Positions 18,107 to 27,775 are shown, counted from the stretch's first letter. The stretch is DNA of 64,000 nt from B30-G6 sp963701385 (GCA_963701385.1 CAVOZW010000004.1:106702-170701), one strand, 5' to 3'. Notes: a model not told the origin generated them from the letters alone. Translations and numbers: made by a program.

Positions 18107-18529
18107 TTATTCTTTTTTGGTCATGGCTTTTCGTTCCGCTGCAAGGGCTGCAAGCAGCTGTTGGATGGTCCAGCCCTCCGACGTAGGCGTCAGCGTCGCC
18201 CACAAAGCATTCATCATGCCGGCTTTTTTACACACCGTCATGAAGCTGATGAGTTCTTTTTGTGAAATGCCCGCTACTACGATGGCCCGGGGAAGATTCG
18301 AAGAAACGGAGGCGCCGCTGTTGTCGGGAAGCTGCAAGAGTGCCGACAGCGTCATGTCACCCTGATCGTTCGACACCCATATTTTTGGAACATCCTGCAT
18401 TCCCACCATTTCAAGAACGGTTTCAAGCTTGGGCTGGGCCTCGGATGGGAACCCGCACAGCATCAATTTTCGGGGCCCGTAAAGTGGTTTGTCAGACGTG
18501 GTAACCTTCTCAAATATTGCATCGACCAT
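18107..18529 (-). CDS. DUF3783-like protein
   Basis: A 140-residue soluble protein. Its second half (LPRAIVVAGISQKELISFM, then AGMMNALWATLTPTSEGWTI) fits my memory of the DUF3783 domain, which ends with the LTPTN/S-x-x-W motif; function is unknown. The first half, beginning around YGPRKLMLCGFPSEAQPK, looks like a small alpha/beta domain. It reads in the same direction as the MMPL gene, from which it is separated by repeat copy C, and is divergent from the ferredoxin-domain gene at 18807. The 277-bp divergent gap should contain promoters for both. Confidence 0.7.
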   Translation of the reverse strand: MVDAIFEKVTTSDKPLYGPRKLMLCGFPSEAQPKLETVLEMVGMQDVPKIWVSNDQGDMTLSALLQLPDNSGASVSSNLPRAIVVAGISQKELISFMTVCKKAGMMNALWATLTPTSEGWTIQQLLAALAAERKAMTKKE

Positions 18530-18806
18530 TTGATTACTCCATGCGATGGTTCAAAACATATGCCAAAAACCATATCGTCTTTGTTTGAATAAATAAAGCA
18601 AAGCTTCTTGCTTCAATGAAGAAAGATTGCCTGCCATCCCAATCCAGAATATCGGCATCGGTCATTGCATATTTTCTGCTGAATTCTGTCAAAAACAGTG
18701 CTTTCATGCTATCATGCCCTGGGTCGATAAACACACCCTTGAATGTACAAGCTCAACGGGTTATAGCGATAACATCTGGGACACTTGCTAGAACGGGGGA
18801 GACGCG

Positions 18807-19970
18807 ATGACAGAACTGACAAGGAACGAAAAACTCAAAAAGGCCACGGGTGTTATCTGCAAACAGGGCATGTTTCCCTTTCCTTTGAGTGACACAGCCA
18901 TAACCATCATCGACCGTGTCGTAAAAGATGTGCAAGAACTCGACCTGATTTGCGCATTCAATGACGCTTCCTCACAAACCATGGCGCAGCTCAAACAGAC
19001 CAGCGGATTTTCAGAGGAGCGCATTGAAAGACTCACCAGCAGTCTCGCCAAAGCGGGTTTGCTCTTTAACCAGCCCAGTTCGAAGGGCGTGATGATCTAT
19101 CGCCTGCTTCCGTTGGTGATGATTGGCCTTATGGAATACAAATTCATGACCCGACTGACCGGCAGCGATGAAGAGCGGGAGCTTGCGGAACTGTTCGAAA
19201 CCCTTCTGGGGGAATTGAGAAATGAAGTCCAGAACAACTATGATGCCCTGAAACCACATTTTGAAGTCGCGCCGGCCGTTGACCGGACCGTTCCCGCCAG
19301 TCGAACCGACGACGGTAAAAAAATCCAAACCATACAGGTCGACCAAAACCTGGACATGCCGGAAGATTTTGTCCTCCCGAGCCAAACAATCGAAGACATC
19401 ATCAACAAGTTCGATGAAATTGCCGTTGGGTACTGTTTCTGCAGACAGCGGCGGAGCCTTCTGGGGGATGACTGCGCCACCAGTGCCCCCATGCTGAATT
19501 GCTTTACCTTCGGAAAATCCGCCCGCCACACGGTTGCCCAGGGGTTTGCCAAAAAAATTACCAAAGCAGAAGCGCTTCAGATCATGAATGAGGCGGAAGA
19601 AGCCGGTCTGGTCCACAAGGCATTTCATCCCGGCTCGAGGGAAACCAGTCCCGAGACAAGCATCTGCAACTGCTGCAAGGATTGCTGCGATACCTTCGGT
19701 CTGTGGCGCAAAGGAACCCTGCCACTGATCAACTCCACCTATCATCTCGCCATGATCGACAAAGGCGTTTGCACCGGCTGTGGCACCTGCGTGGACTGGT
19801 GCCCGACGGATGCCATTGCCTTGGATGATGACGGGGCTGCAGAACGGGATGAGAATGCCTGCATCGGGTGTGGTGTCTGTGCCAGATTCTGCCCGGATGA
19901 CGCCATTTCACTCAAGCAAGGATTACGCAGGGTCTATGTTCAGCCTCCCAGGCTGCGGGGGAAAAGATGA
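18807..19970 (+). CDS. cysteine-rich ferredoxin-domain protein with N-terminal helical (winged-helix-like) region
   Basis: A 387-residue cytoplasmic protein. Residues 1-130 are helical with a FSEERIERLTSSLAKAGLLF segment that resembles a winged helix. The middle has a Cys cluster (GYCFCRQRR, CATSAPMLNCFTFGK) and a CNCCKDCCDTF knot; the C-terminus has two 4Fe-4S ferredoxin motifs (CTGCGTCVDWCP and CIGCGVCARFCP). The same order occurs in the 428-residue protein at 35665-36951, so the two are paralogs. The combination suggests an iron-sulfur redox sensor or an electron-transfer partner; I cannot choose between them. The start at 18807 has only a weak GGGGGAGA site upstream. It is divergent from the DUF3783-like gene. 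Confidence 0.75.
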   Translation: MTELTRNEKLKKATGVICKQGMFPFPLSDTAITIIDRVVKDVQELDLICAFNDASSQTMAQLKQTSGFSEERIERLTSSLAKAGLLFNQPSSKGVMIYRLLPLVMIGLMEYKFMTRLTGSDEERELAELFETLLGELRNEVQNNYDALKPHFEVAPAVDRTVPASRTDDGKKIQTIQVDQNLDMPEDFVLPSQTIEDIINKFDEIAVGYCFCRQRRSLLGDDCATSAPMLNCFTFGKSARHTVAQGFAKKITKAEALQIMNEAEEAGLVHKAFHPGSRETSPETSICNCCKDCCDTFGLWRKGTLPLINSTYHLAMIDKGVCTGCGTCVDWCPTDAIALDDDGAAERDENACIGCGVCARFCPDDAISLKQGLRRVYVQPPRLRGKR

Positions 19971-20372
19971 CAGCTAGACCGTATCGCTACATTCTAGGGA
20001 TCTCGCGCCGATCCGGAAGTTCCCTGCGGTCCTGATTGGATCGTCTCTCGGGTGTATATGCTGAATCTGATGTCTGCCGCCTGTCTTCTATCTGTCGCCG
20101 GCCACCATTGTCTGGAAATGAGACGCTCTCCATCGCTAACTCCTTTCACACTATCTAACCCGGAAATTTCACAAAATGTCCAGGCTATTCCGAAAATTTC
20201 ACGCCCCTGACGGATCTATCGACAAGGCCCTCAGGAGCGCAGTCGTCGGTTGCTACCGCAAGTGATGGTGACACTGTTTTCAGTATAATTCAGACTGCTT
20301 CAACGTGTCAAGACAGACATTTTGGGCCTTCAGCACGGACGTGACACTAGCTTGGCTCCCCCGGTTGACCTT
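19971..20372. other. 400-bp gap without a gene; 13-bp direct repeat
   Basis: No coding frame is convincing between these converging genes. The only structure I see is a near-identical pair CCGGAAATTTCAC (about 20160) and CCGAAAATTTCAC (about 20190), 31 bp apart. It might be a remnant of a mobile element end. Confidence 0.4.
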
Positions 20373-21578
20373 TTAGCGGGCAGTCCTTCGCCGCTGGCGC
20401 TCCCGGATGATTATCTCGAGTTCCTTGCCCATCTGACCGGCAATGGCCGTATTCTCCTCCGCCCTCCTGGCCAGGTACGGCAAGGTTGACGCCACAGGGC
20501 CAAAGGGCAGATACTTGGTAACGTTATATCCGGCAGCAGCCAGTTTATAACTGATATGATCACTCATACCATAAAGCTGTGAAAAATAGATGTGGGGATG
20601 GTTGTTGGGAATGCCCCTCTCGGCCATCAAACCTGCCAGCAACTTGCAACTGCTTTCATTGTGGGTTCCCACACATATCTCAACCCCGTCGATATGCTCT
20701 ATGAACAAACGCAACGTTTCGTCGAAGGCCCGGTCGGTTGCCGGCTTGTCCGGGTGGATGGGGGATGGGTACCCGAAACGCCTGGCGCGTTCCCTTTCCT
20801 GTTCCATGTAGGCACCCCTGACAATTTTAACCCCCAACAGAAAAGCGTTGCGCCGGGCTTCTTTAATCAGCCGTTCAAAGTACTCGACCCGGTCCGTGCG
20901 GTACAATTGCAGCGTCGTGAAAACGATGGTCTCTTTTTGATTGAAAGTCTGCATCATTTCTTGGGCCAGATCATCGATGGCTCCCTGGACCCAGCTCTCT
21001 TCCGCATCGATGTATATGGGTGTACCGCCTTCACTAGCTTGCCTGCAAATGGCAGCCAAGCGAAGCTTCAACCGTTCCCATGCCAGTTTGTCTTGTGTTG
21101 ACAAGGCACCCTTGGCTGTCATTTTTTCGAGCAGGCGGTCGGCACCGATACCGGTCATTTTCATACAGGCAAAGGGAATGTTCTTTTCCAACCCGGCCTG
21201 TTGGATGGTTTGCAATATGGCCTTCTTTGTTGCGTCAAAACCGGCTTCATCTCCGCCTCCTTCTACGGAATAATCCAGGATGGCGCCAATACCCGCCCTA
21301 CCCAGTTGCTCGATCACTTTCTGATATTCCCGACGGGTCTCGCCACCGCAGAATTGCCGAAAAACAGTGGCCTTGATGAGTGGTTTTACGGGAAGCCCCA
21401 TTGACAGAAACAGTTTGGCGGCTCGCGATAAAAGCCTTACCAGGAAAGGGTGCTTGGTCAACGAGAAGATCAGGTACGACAGCAACAGCTCCCGGTCGGA
21501 TTTATGCTGAAATGCAATGGATGTATCGTCAAAATCTATCGGAACGCGGGACCCTGGATTGTTGGTCGATTGTGACAT
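20373..21578 (-). CDS. proline dehydrogenase (PutA-type, single domain)
   Basis: A 401-residue FAD enzyme that oxidises proline to pyrroline-5-carboxylate and passes electrons to the quinone pool. The TIM-barrel landmarks are present: ILDYSVEGGG, the IPFACMKMTGIG stretch, LGVKIVRGAYMEQERERA, VCVGTHNESS-like (CVGTHNESS) and the ending YNVTKYLPFGPVASTLPYLARRAEEN, whose R-R-x-x-E-N motif binds substrate. No P5C dehydrogenase domain is fused, unlike PutA. I chose the ATG at 21578 behind AAAGGAA; the open frame reaches 21614 but is read from repeat copy D. It follows the M48 protease gene in the same direction with copy D between. Confidence 0.92.
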   Translation of the reverse strand: MSQSTNNPGSRVPIDFDDTSIAFQHKSDRELLLSYLIFSLTKHPFLVRLLSRAAKLFLSMGLPVKPLIKATVFRQFCGGETRREYQKVIEQLGRAGIGAILDYSVEGGGDEAGFDATKKAILQTIQQAGLEKNIPFACMKMTGIGADRLLEKMTAKGALSTQDKLAWERLKLRLAAICRQASEGGTPIYIDAEESWVQGAIDDLAQEMMQTFNQKETIVFTTLQLYRTDRVEYFERLIKEARRNAFLLGVKIVRGAYMEQERERARRFGYPSPIHPDKPATDRAFDETLRLFIEHIDGVEICVGTHNESSCKLLAGLMAERGIPNNHPHIYFSQLYGMSDHISYKLAAAGYNVTKYLPFGPVASTLPYLARRAEENTAIAGQMGKELEIIIRERQRRRTAR

Positions 21579-21600
21579 GCTTGATTCCTTTTCACTTTTA

Positions 21601-21670
21601 AAACCTCGCAGCAAGGCTCAGGCAAGGTCAGTCGCGTCGCCACGGGGAATGCGCTCGCTGTTGCGGTTCA
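21601..21670 (+). repeat. interspersed repeat, copy D
   Basis: Runs from AACCTCGCAGCAAG to TTGCGGTTCA; the central hairpin is disturbed by an insertion (GGTCAGTCGCGTCGCC). Its terminal TCA supplies the TGA stop of the M48 protease gene read from the other strand. Confidence 0.75.
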
Positions 21671-23557
21671 CCCTTGGGCTTTTATGGGGTGATAAAGAAA
21701 TGGCGGTACGGGAATGTCTATGACAGAAGCCGTTGCCCGTAAAAGTTCCGCTTCCGGAATCGAGACTTTTTTATCGAACAGCACACATTCAGAACAGGCA
21801 TCGAAGATAATGCGTTTGATACCCGGAGCGGCCAGTGCCAAGGCGTCGAGTGCAACATCGACATCCTTGAAAGATACGCTTTCCGACATCGATTCCCTGT
21901 GTGTCACGCCTGCCGATCTTAGCATTTCAAATCCGGCATCAAAGGCTTTTCTGGCCTCGTGAATATCCGTGCTTCCGGACCTTGCAAGCATGGACAGCAG
22001 AACAACCATCTGTGGCAAAAGGTGGTCTAACCGTTTAACAGGGGTCTGTCTTTTGAAATGGCTGTAAACCGTGCCGAGCTGATACGCCACAATCTTCTTC
22101 AATACAAATTCGAACAGGGTCAGTTTACCGTCCGCCTCCACCAGGGTCTGAACATAGCGTTTCAGTCCTGCAACCTGTGCCGGTGACAGACACCTAAGCG
22201 TTGGCATGGCCAGTTCCAAAACAGGAAGGTAAAAAACGGGTTTTAATCGGCTGATCATTTTTTCGAGAATCAAAACTTCGCGAATCACTTCAAGGGGTGC
22301 TATTTTTGTCAAGGCCTTGACCTGGCGATCTCTTTCCTTGGAATCCTTGTCCAATAACAGATTACAGACAATCGCCGTCGCCCCCAGCGGGTCATCCAAT
22401 TCATCGCGCATCTTTCCCGGAAGCGCAGACAGGAGCTGGGTGCTGTAGATGACATGCCGGGGCGTCGCGTTGCCGATGTACTGACTGGCCGCCCCTGTAT
22501 CGGCAGCCATCATGGAGACCGACGAATCGAACTGTTTTCCGACCCCCCCCCCGGAGTCCGAACCGGGTTCATTCACGAGACCGGAATACTCGGGATCGAT
22601 CCTGCGGATTCTTTCCGCCAAAGGCGGGTGTGTAGCAAACAATGAACGGATCGCCATGCTAAAAAACAGGTGACTGGCTTCTTGTGCATTGGGAGATTCG
22701 ATTCTAGAGCCTTGGCTGAACCCGGCGATTCTTTTCAAGGCACCGGCGAGGCCGCCCGGGTTTCGCGTGAACTGAACAGCGGATGCATCTGCGAGAAATT
22801 CCCGCTGCCGCGAAACCGCGCTCTGGATGATGCGCCCAAAAAGCTGACCCACATAACCGATCACCACCAACGCCAGGGCCAGCAGAATGGTCTGGTTGGC
22901 CCCCTTTTTGTTTCGTGATCTTCTGTTGCTCCACAGGAGGCCCCGGCCCACAATCGCGATCACCATGATACCGTAGAGGAATCCGATCAAGCGTATGTTC
23001 AAGCGCATATCACCATTCAGAATATGGCTGAACTCATGGGCGATCACTCCCTGTAACTGTTCGCGGCTCAAGGTCGAAAGGCAACCCTGCGTGACAGCAA
23101 TCGCGGCATCCCCCGGCGTGTAGCCGGCTGCAAAGGCATTGATACCCTTCTCCCCGGTCATAATATAGACCTGGGGCACCGACACACCGGATGCGATAGC
23201 CATTTCCTCCACCACATTGAGCAGTCTTTTTTCGTCCTTGTCGGCAGACAAGCGGTTTACCCGTTTCCCGCCCAGGTGTTCCGCCACATAGCTGCCCCCT
23301 TTCTTGAGCTGCAGCATCTTGAACAGGCTGCCCACTGTGATGACGCCCAGCGTCAAGGCGGCCACCACCGACAACATCCGGATGTCAAACCATTTGAATT
23401 CGTTCCCGGAAATGCTCAGTGTGTCCATGGATAAGTAGAAAGCCAGCTGCAGGGCGAAAAAAACAGCCAGCACCACGAAGATAACCGCCAGTACAAACAG
23501 GAAGGTCAGGTACATCGATCGCTTCCGTGATTGATCCTGTTGCGTAAAAAAGTCCAT
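21668..23557 (-). CDS. M48-family membrane metallopeptidase (HtpX-like)
   Basis: A 629-residue protease. Two hydrophobic segments lie in the first 90 residues, then a peptidase M48 domain with the zinc motif HEFSH at about residue 173 and the family context GVIAHEFSHILNGD, preceded by KGINAFAAGYTPGDAAIAV. Another two membrane segments and an ATHPPLAERIRRI element (late M48 core) follow. The C-terminal 280 residues form a mainly helical extension unlike HtpX, perhaps a substrate or partner domain. The gene lies one base after the LemA gene, a very common pairing in which LemA and the M48 protease are co-expressed for envelope quality control. The stop codon belongs to repeat copy D. Confidence 0.9.
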   Translation of the reverse strand: MDFFTQQDQSRKRSMYLTFLFVLAVIFVVLAVFFALQLAFYLSMDTLSISGNEFKWFDIRMLSVVAALTLGVITVGSLFKMLQLKKGGSYVAEHLGGKRVNRLSADKDEKRLLNVVEEMAIASGVSVPQVYIMTGEKGINAFAAGYTPGDAAIAVTQGCLSTLSREQLQGVIAHEFSHILNGDMRLNIRLIGFLYGIMVIAIVGRGLLWSNRRSRNKKGANQTILLALALVVIGYVGQLFGRIIQSAVSRQREFLADASAVQFTRNPGGLAGALKRIAGFSQGSRIESPNAQEASHLFFSMAIRSLFATHPPLAERIRRIDPEYSGLVNEPGSDSGGGVGKQFDSSVSMMAADTGAASQYIGNATPRHVIYSTQLLSALPGKMRDELDDPLGATAIVCNLLLDKDSKERDRQVKALTKIAPLEVIREVLILEKMISRLKPVFYLPVLELAMPTLRCLSPAQVAGLKRYVQTLVEADGKLTLFEFVLKKIVAYQLGTVYSHFKRQTPVKRLDHLLPQMVVLLSMLARSGSTDIHEARKAFDAGFEMLRSAGVTHRESMSESVSFKDVDVALDALALAAPGIKRIIFDACSECVLFDKKVSIPEAELLRATASVIDIPVPPFLYHPIKAQG

Positions 23558-23558
23558 T

Positions 23559-24149
23559 CTAAAATGACACCCTGACCGGTTTTCGCTCTTCGGGTGATTC
23601 GGTTGATTCCAGGAGTTCGGCCGGGTGGAAACCGAACGGTCCGGCGATCAGGTTGGCGGGAACTTTCTCACAGCTAGTGTTGAATTCGGTGACGGCATCG
23701 TTGAATGCCTGCCGGGCAAAAGCGACACGGTTTTCTGTGGAGGTCAGTTCTTCCTGAAGCTGAATCATGTTCTCATTGGCCTTGAGATCCGGGTAGTTCT
23801 CTGCCAAAGCAAACAGGCGACCCAGTGTTCCGGAGAGGGCGGCTTCGGCGCCGGCAAGCGCTTTCATGGCTGCGGGGTCCCCCGGGTTTCCGGACGCCTG
23901 CCGGTTGGCGTTCACAGCGCTGTTGCGAGCCGTGATGACCCCTTCCAGGGTCTCCCTTTCATGTTTCATATAGCCCTTGGCTGTGTCCACAAGGTTTGGG
24001 ATTAAATCGTATCGTCGCTTCAGTTGTACATCGATCTGGGAATAGGCGTTTTTAAAACGATTGCGCCCCGTGACAAGCCCGTTGTAGATTCCCGCCATGA
24101 TGACAACCAGTAACAAAACAATACCGCCGATGACCATAAGTGTTATCAT
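23559..24149 (-). CDS. LemA family protein
   Basis: A 196-residue protein with an N-terminal membrane helix (residues 3-22) and the LemA coiled-coil body. The segments YNGLVTGRNRFKNAYSQIDV, QLKRRYDLIPNLVDTAKGY and the later TSTENRVAFARQAFNDAV, then FNTSCEKVPANLIAG are all classical LemA landmarks. LemA proteins localise to the inner membrane and are usually encoded beside M48 proteases or TPM-domain proteins; their molecular role is unsettled. Here the M48 gene follows after one base, so translation is probably coupled. Confidence 0.93.
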   Translation of the reverse strand: MITLMVIGGIVLLLVVIMAGIYNGLVTGRNRFKNAYSQIDVQLKRRYDLIPNLVDTAKGYMKHERETLEGVITARNSAVNANRQASGNPGDPAAMKALAGAEAALSGTLGRLFALAENYPDLKANENMIQLQEELTSTENRVAFARQAFNDAVTEFNTSCEKVPANLIAGPFGFHPAELLESTESPEERKPVRVSF

Positions 24150-24246
24150 ACTTTTCTCCTATGTAAGCATTTGCCTTATTTTTTAAGCTGTTCCCTCTTT
24201 CTCACCTTAAATATTTCCCTGCGACTTTTCTGGGCTTTTTCGCAGT

Positions 24247-24325
24247 TTAGCTAGATGGCCGGCGCTGATGTCAGGAGCCCTTGCGGCGATTTCGCAAATT
24301 GTCAGGGGATTGTTCATCTCGCGTT
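24247..24325 (+). repeat. second intergenic repeat family, copy 2
   Basis: Diverged counterpart of 10295-10371 in the same orientation, with TTGCG...CGCAA in its hairpin. It abuts the 3' end of the Na/Pi cotransporter gene, whose stop codon begins at 24326 and overlaps the repeat's last bases. Confidence 0.5.
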
Positions 24326-26165
24326 ATTCTTTTTCTTTCTGGTGCTTCACCAGAAACGTTTTGGCGATGTTGCTGGAATAGACCACGACCTGCTTCAAAA
24401 GATCCATCAGTTCCATGTGGATCTCATGGGTTTTGGCGGAAGCGGCATGTCTCTGGCGGATGCGCTCGAGGTGCCTGGCGCGGTACTGCTCTTCCAGATC
24501 CAGATACATCCGTTCGCTGGACATGATATCCCTGGCCGTGTCGAGATTCATTTCCGTAAACGATTCTTTAAGGAGTTCAATCCGTCGACAGACTTTCTGG
24601 TGGTATATCAGAATCTCCTCTTTGCCCTCTTCGGAAAAATCGACCATGAGATTCTTTTTCTTGGCGATAAGGGGTATCATGTTGCGGTGAATGAGATCGG
24701 CCATGCTCTCCAGATCGCTGGCAATGGAAATCATGCCGAAAGCTTCGTTGGCCTGTTCGGGGCTTATGCCCCGGGACGTCAAATTAAATAGATATTCCCT
24801 GATTTTCTCTTCAATAAAATCGATTTTTTCTTCTCGCATGTCGATTCCCTGGAGGAGCGTCAGGTCTGTCCGCCAGGCATCTTTCGTGGGTATTTCCCGC
24901 AGCAGCAACTCCTTTTCCTCTGGATCGGAAATTTCTTTTTCGATCAGTTTCTCGTCCGACATGAAGGGGATGATAATAGAGGCAAGCATGCGCCATACCA
25001 GCTTGGCCATCCTGGCCACTTCCGCCCGGGCCAGATCCAGCGCTACGGCCGGCGTGGAGATACTCTCCTCGTTCAGGTATTTGATGGTCATGATAACATC
25101 TTTGGGTTTTTCTTCGAGTGGCAGAAACTTAAAGATAAGCCTGGCAAAGTGTTCGGTAAAGGGCAGAAAAACCAGGGCCAGGGTAACATTGAAAATGGTA
25201 TGGGCGTTGGCTATCTGACGCGCGGTTCCGGAATCGAATCTTACAGCGATCATGCGAATAAGCTCTGCAAACCAGGGTATCCAGAAAACAAAAAGGAGCA
25301 CACCCGCCAGTTTGAAAATGACATGCGCCAGCGCCACCCGCTTGGCTTCACGCGAGGTGCCGATGGAGGCCAGCCCTGCCGTGATGCAGGTGCCTATATT
25401 GGCACCGAACACCAGTGGAATCCCGGCTTCGAGAGTCAGGAGCCCCTGCTGTGCCAGGACAATGACGACACCGGTGGTGGCACTGCTGCTTTGGACCAGA
25501 GACGTAAAGAGGGCGCCGATCAAAATCCCGAGAAAAGGGTTCTCCATTTCCTTCATGGTGTCGATAAACACGGCATAGGTTCTCAGGGGTTGCATGGCGT
25601 CGCTCATGAGCTTCATGCCAAAAAAGAGGATACCGAACCCCAGAATCACGTCGCCCCCGTTTTTGGTCAATTCCTTTTTTCCGAACATGTGCAACGAAAA
25701 CCCGATGGCGATCATCAGCAGGGCATAATCCGTTAACTTGAAAGCGATCAACTGGGCCGTGACGGTGGTGCCGATGTCGGCTCCCAGGATAACCCCCATG
25801 GACTGTACAAATGTCATCAGGCCCGCCTGAACAAAACTGACCAGCATCACCGTCGTAGCACTGCTTGACTGGATAACCATGGTGATGAACGCGCCTACAA
25901 ACATCGCGATGACACGGTTCCTGGTCAAGGCCGCCAGTATGGCTCGCATCCTGTTACCGGCGGTTCGTTTCAAGCCGGTACTCATCTTTTCCATGCCGTA
26001 GAGAAACAGCGCTAACCCGCCGAACATGCTAATACAAAGAAAAAACCATGAAAAGGTTTGCGCTTCTGATTCCGCGGCAAAAAGATTTGGTGCGTACGAA
26101 AGGGCGATACCCACCACTATCATCCAAGGAATGTATCGCTTAACCGTTTGAAATGACGTGTTCAT
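24324..26165 (-). CDS. Na/phosphate cotransporter family protein with PhoU-like tail
   Basis: A 613-residue protein of the NptA/PhoU-tail type. The first 360 residues carry two inverted repeats with the QSSSATT motifs (VIQSSSATTVMLV and LVQSSSATTGVVIV) that define Na/Pi cotransporters, and about nine membrane helices with an additional N-terminal signal-like helix. The rest is a cytoplasmic helical domain resembling PhoU (SIASDLESMADLIHRNMI). It is expected to move sodium with phosphate, although bacterial members may be exporters. The phosphate regulon lies far away at 60-64 kb. The gene stands between the LemA gene and the divergent PatB gene. Confidence 0.9.
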   Translation of the reverse strand: MNTSFQTVKRYIPWMIVVGIALSYAPNLFAAESEAQTFSWFFLCISMFGGLALFLYGMEKMSTGLKRTAGNRMRAILAALTRNRVIAMFVGAFITMVIQSSSATTVMLVSFVQAGLMTFVQSMGVILGADIGTTVTAQLIAFKLTDYALLMIAIGFSLHMFGKKELTKNGGDVILGFGILFFGMKLMSDAMQPLRTYAVFIDTMKEMENPFLGILIGALFTSLVQSSSATTGVVIVLAQQGLLTLEAGIPLVFGANIGTCITAGLASIGTSREAKRVALAHVIFKLAGVLLFVFWIPWFAELIRMIAVRFDSGTARQIANAHTIFNVTLALVFLPFTEHFARLIFKFLPLEEKPKDVIMTIKYLNEESISTPAVALDLARAEVARMAKLVWRMLASIIIPFMSDEKLIEKEISDPEEKELLLREIPTKDAWRTDLTLLQGIDMREEKIDFIEEKIREYLFNLTSRGISPEQANEAFGMISIASDLESMADLIHRNMIPLIAKKKNLMVDFSEEGKEEILIYHQKVCRRIELLKESFTEMNLDTARDIMSSERMYLDLEEQYRARHLERIRQRHAASAKTHEIHMELMDLLKQVVVYSSNIAKTFLVKHQKEKE

Positions 26166-26548
26166 TTGTCAACCTTTCGATTAGTGAACTCAGTCGAGGT
26201 TACACAACAGGGATCTTCGACGGGTCGTTTATGGTTCAACGCGGGGCATGTTATCACGAGACATCTTTTTCTGCAAATTTCTTCCTGAACTGAGCGATTT
26301 TTCCTGAATCGATGGGCCAAGATCTTGATCGAGGAGGGTTCGAAAAAATACCTAATCATACCAGTGGATCTGTCGAGGCTTTTTACGAACCCATGATCCG
26401 CAAGAAATTGGTGCGAATCGAGATAAAAATCGCTCAGTTCAGGTACTTGATAAAGCGCCAAGCGGTTGACGGCCTTAAACCGAAAGTTATCTTGATTTCA
26501 GCATATCTGCATGTCATAACCATGTCAAAAAGCAAAGGAAAGAAAAAC
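26166..26548. other. divergent intergenic region upstream of the PatB-type lyase
   Basis: No gene is supported. A 99-codon minus frame (26162-26461) and the upstream part of the lyase frame are open here but neither looks like protein. Promoters for the Na/Pi cotransporter and the lyase must lie in this stretch. Confidence 0.4.
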
Positions 26549-27775
26549 GTGCCAAATAAATTCGATGTCGAAATAGACCGTCGCCATACCGGTGCCGTTA
26601 AATGGGAGTATGCGCTCAACTCGGAAGACCCGTACCAAAAAAGCAGAACCGACACCTGTTTCGGCAGCAACCGGACCCTGCCCATGTGGGTGGCGGACAT
26701 GGATTTTCAAAGCCCCGAGCCGGTTGTCGAAGCCTTGCAGGAGCGCGCCCGACACGGCATTTTCGGTTATACCCAACCAGACCAGGCTTATCTGGACGCT
26801 GTGACCAGCTGGATGAAAAAGCGGCATGGCTGGCGGGTTGAGGAATCGTGGATTGTAACGACCCAGGGAGTGGTTCCGGCGCTTCACCTGCTGGTGCGGG
26901 CCCTTGCTCAGCCTGGCGACAAGGTTCTAATTCAGCGGCCCGTCTACTATCCTTTTTTCAGTGCCATAGAAAAGAATGGCTGCCGGATCGTATCCAACTC
27001 GCTGGTATTGTCCGACGGCCAGTATTACATGGATTTCGACGACCTGGAAAATAAAACAGCCGATCCAGACGTCAAACTGGCCATATTATGCAGCCCCCAC
27101 AACCCTGTTGGCCGGGTCTGGACACGCGAGGAACTCCAGCGCTTCGGCAACATCTGCCAGCGCAACCATGTACAAGTGATCGCCGACGAGATTCATGGGG
27201 ACTTGGTCTACCCAGGGCTAGATTTCTGCCCTTTTGCCATGACGGACAGCGCCTTTCAGAAAACCAGTATCGTCTGCACTGCACCGAGTAAAACATTCAA
27301 CCTGGCAGGCCTTCAAACCTCCAACATCTTCATAGCAGACAAAAAGATCCGCCAAAAATTCGAGCAAGGCCTTCGCGCCAACGGCCTATCCGGGCTGAAT
27401 CCCTTCGGCATGACGGCGTGCCGTGTGGCATATGAAGAAGGTGCGCCATGGCTGAGAGATCTCCTGCAGTATCTTAAAAACAATCTGCATACCTTGAACG
27501 ACGTTTTCGAGAGCAACTTCCCGGAAATCAAGGTCATTCAACCCCAGGGGACCTATCTTGTCTGGTTCGACTGCCGATCCCTGAACCTGGACAACCATCA
27601 GCTTAGAAACCTTTTCCTGAATCAGGCCCGTGTCTTTCTCGATGACGGAAGCCTCTTCGGACCTGAAGGGGATGGGTTCCAACGCATCAACATTGCCTGC
27701 CCACAGTCCCTTCTCATGGAGGCCCTTGGGCGCATTATCGCCGCCATCAAAGGAATCTCGGCACCATCAGGATAG
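26549..27775 (+). CDS. PatB/MalY-type PLP-dependent C-S beta-lyase (aminotransferase fold)
   Basis: A fold-type I PLP enzyme of the PatB/MalY group, which splits cystathionine or cysteine conjugates to pyruvate, ammonia and a thiol. Landmarks: LPMWVADMDFQSPEPV, WIVTTQGVVPALHLLV, CSPHNPVGRVWTREEL, ADEIHGDLVY and the PLP lysine in APSKTFNLAGLQTSN. Length is 408 residues, normal. The frame is open back to 26312, but I chose the GTG at 26549: it has AAAGGAAAG about 8 nt upstream and family members begin with a short xxFDxxIDRRxTxxxKW segment, matched here by FDVEIDRRHTGAVKWEY. The ATG at 26522 has no ribosome site. It ends in TAG. Confidence 0.9.
   Translation: MPNKFDVEIDRRHTGAVKWEYALNSEDPYQKSRTDTCFGSNRTLPMWVADMDFQSPEPVVEALQERARHGIFGYTQPDQAYLDAVTSWMKKRHGWRVEESWIVTTQGVVPALHLLVRALAQPGDKVLIQRPVYYPFFSAIEKNGCRIVSNSLVLSDGQYYMDFDDLENKTADPDVKLAILCSPHNPVGRVWTREELQRFGNICQRNHVQVIADEIHGDLVYPGLDFCPFAMTDSAFQKTSIVCTAPSKTFNLAGLQTSNIFIADKKIRQKFEQGLRANGLSGLNPFGMTACRVAYEEGAPWLRDLLQYLKNNLHTLNDVFESNFPEIKVIQPQGTYLVWFDCRSLNLDNHQLRNLFLNQARVFLDDGSLFGPEGDGFQRINIACPQSLLMEALGRIIAAIKGISAPSG

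Noticed and set aside
26162..26461. 99-codon minus-strand ORF upstream of the Na/Pi cotransporter
   Set aside because: It overlaps the cotransporter start, has no ribosome site and shows no recognisable domain; it is most likely the open strand of a promoter region.
26312..26548. N-terminal extension of the PatB-type lyase
   Set aside because: The extension has no family similarity and the first in-frame ATG (26522) lacks a ribosome site, whereas the GTG at 26549 has one.
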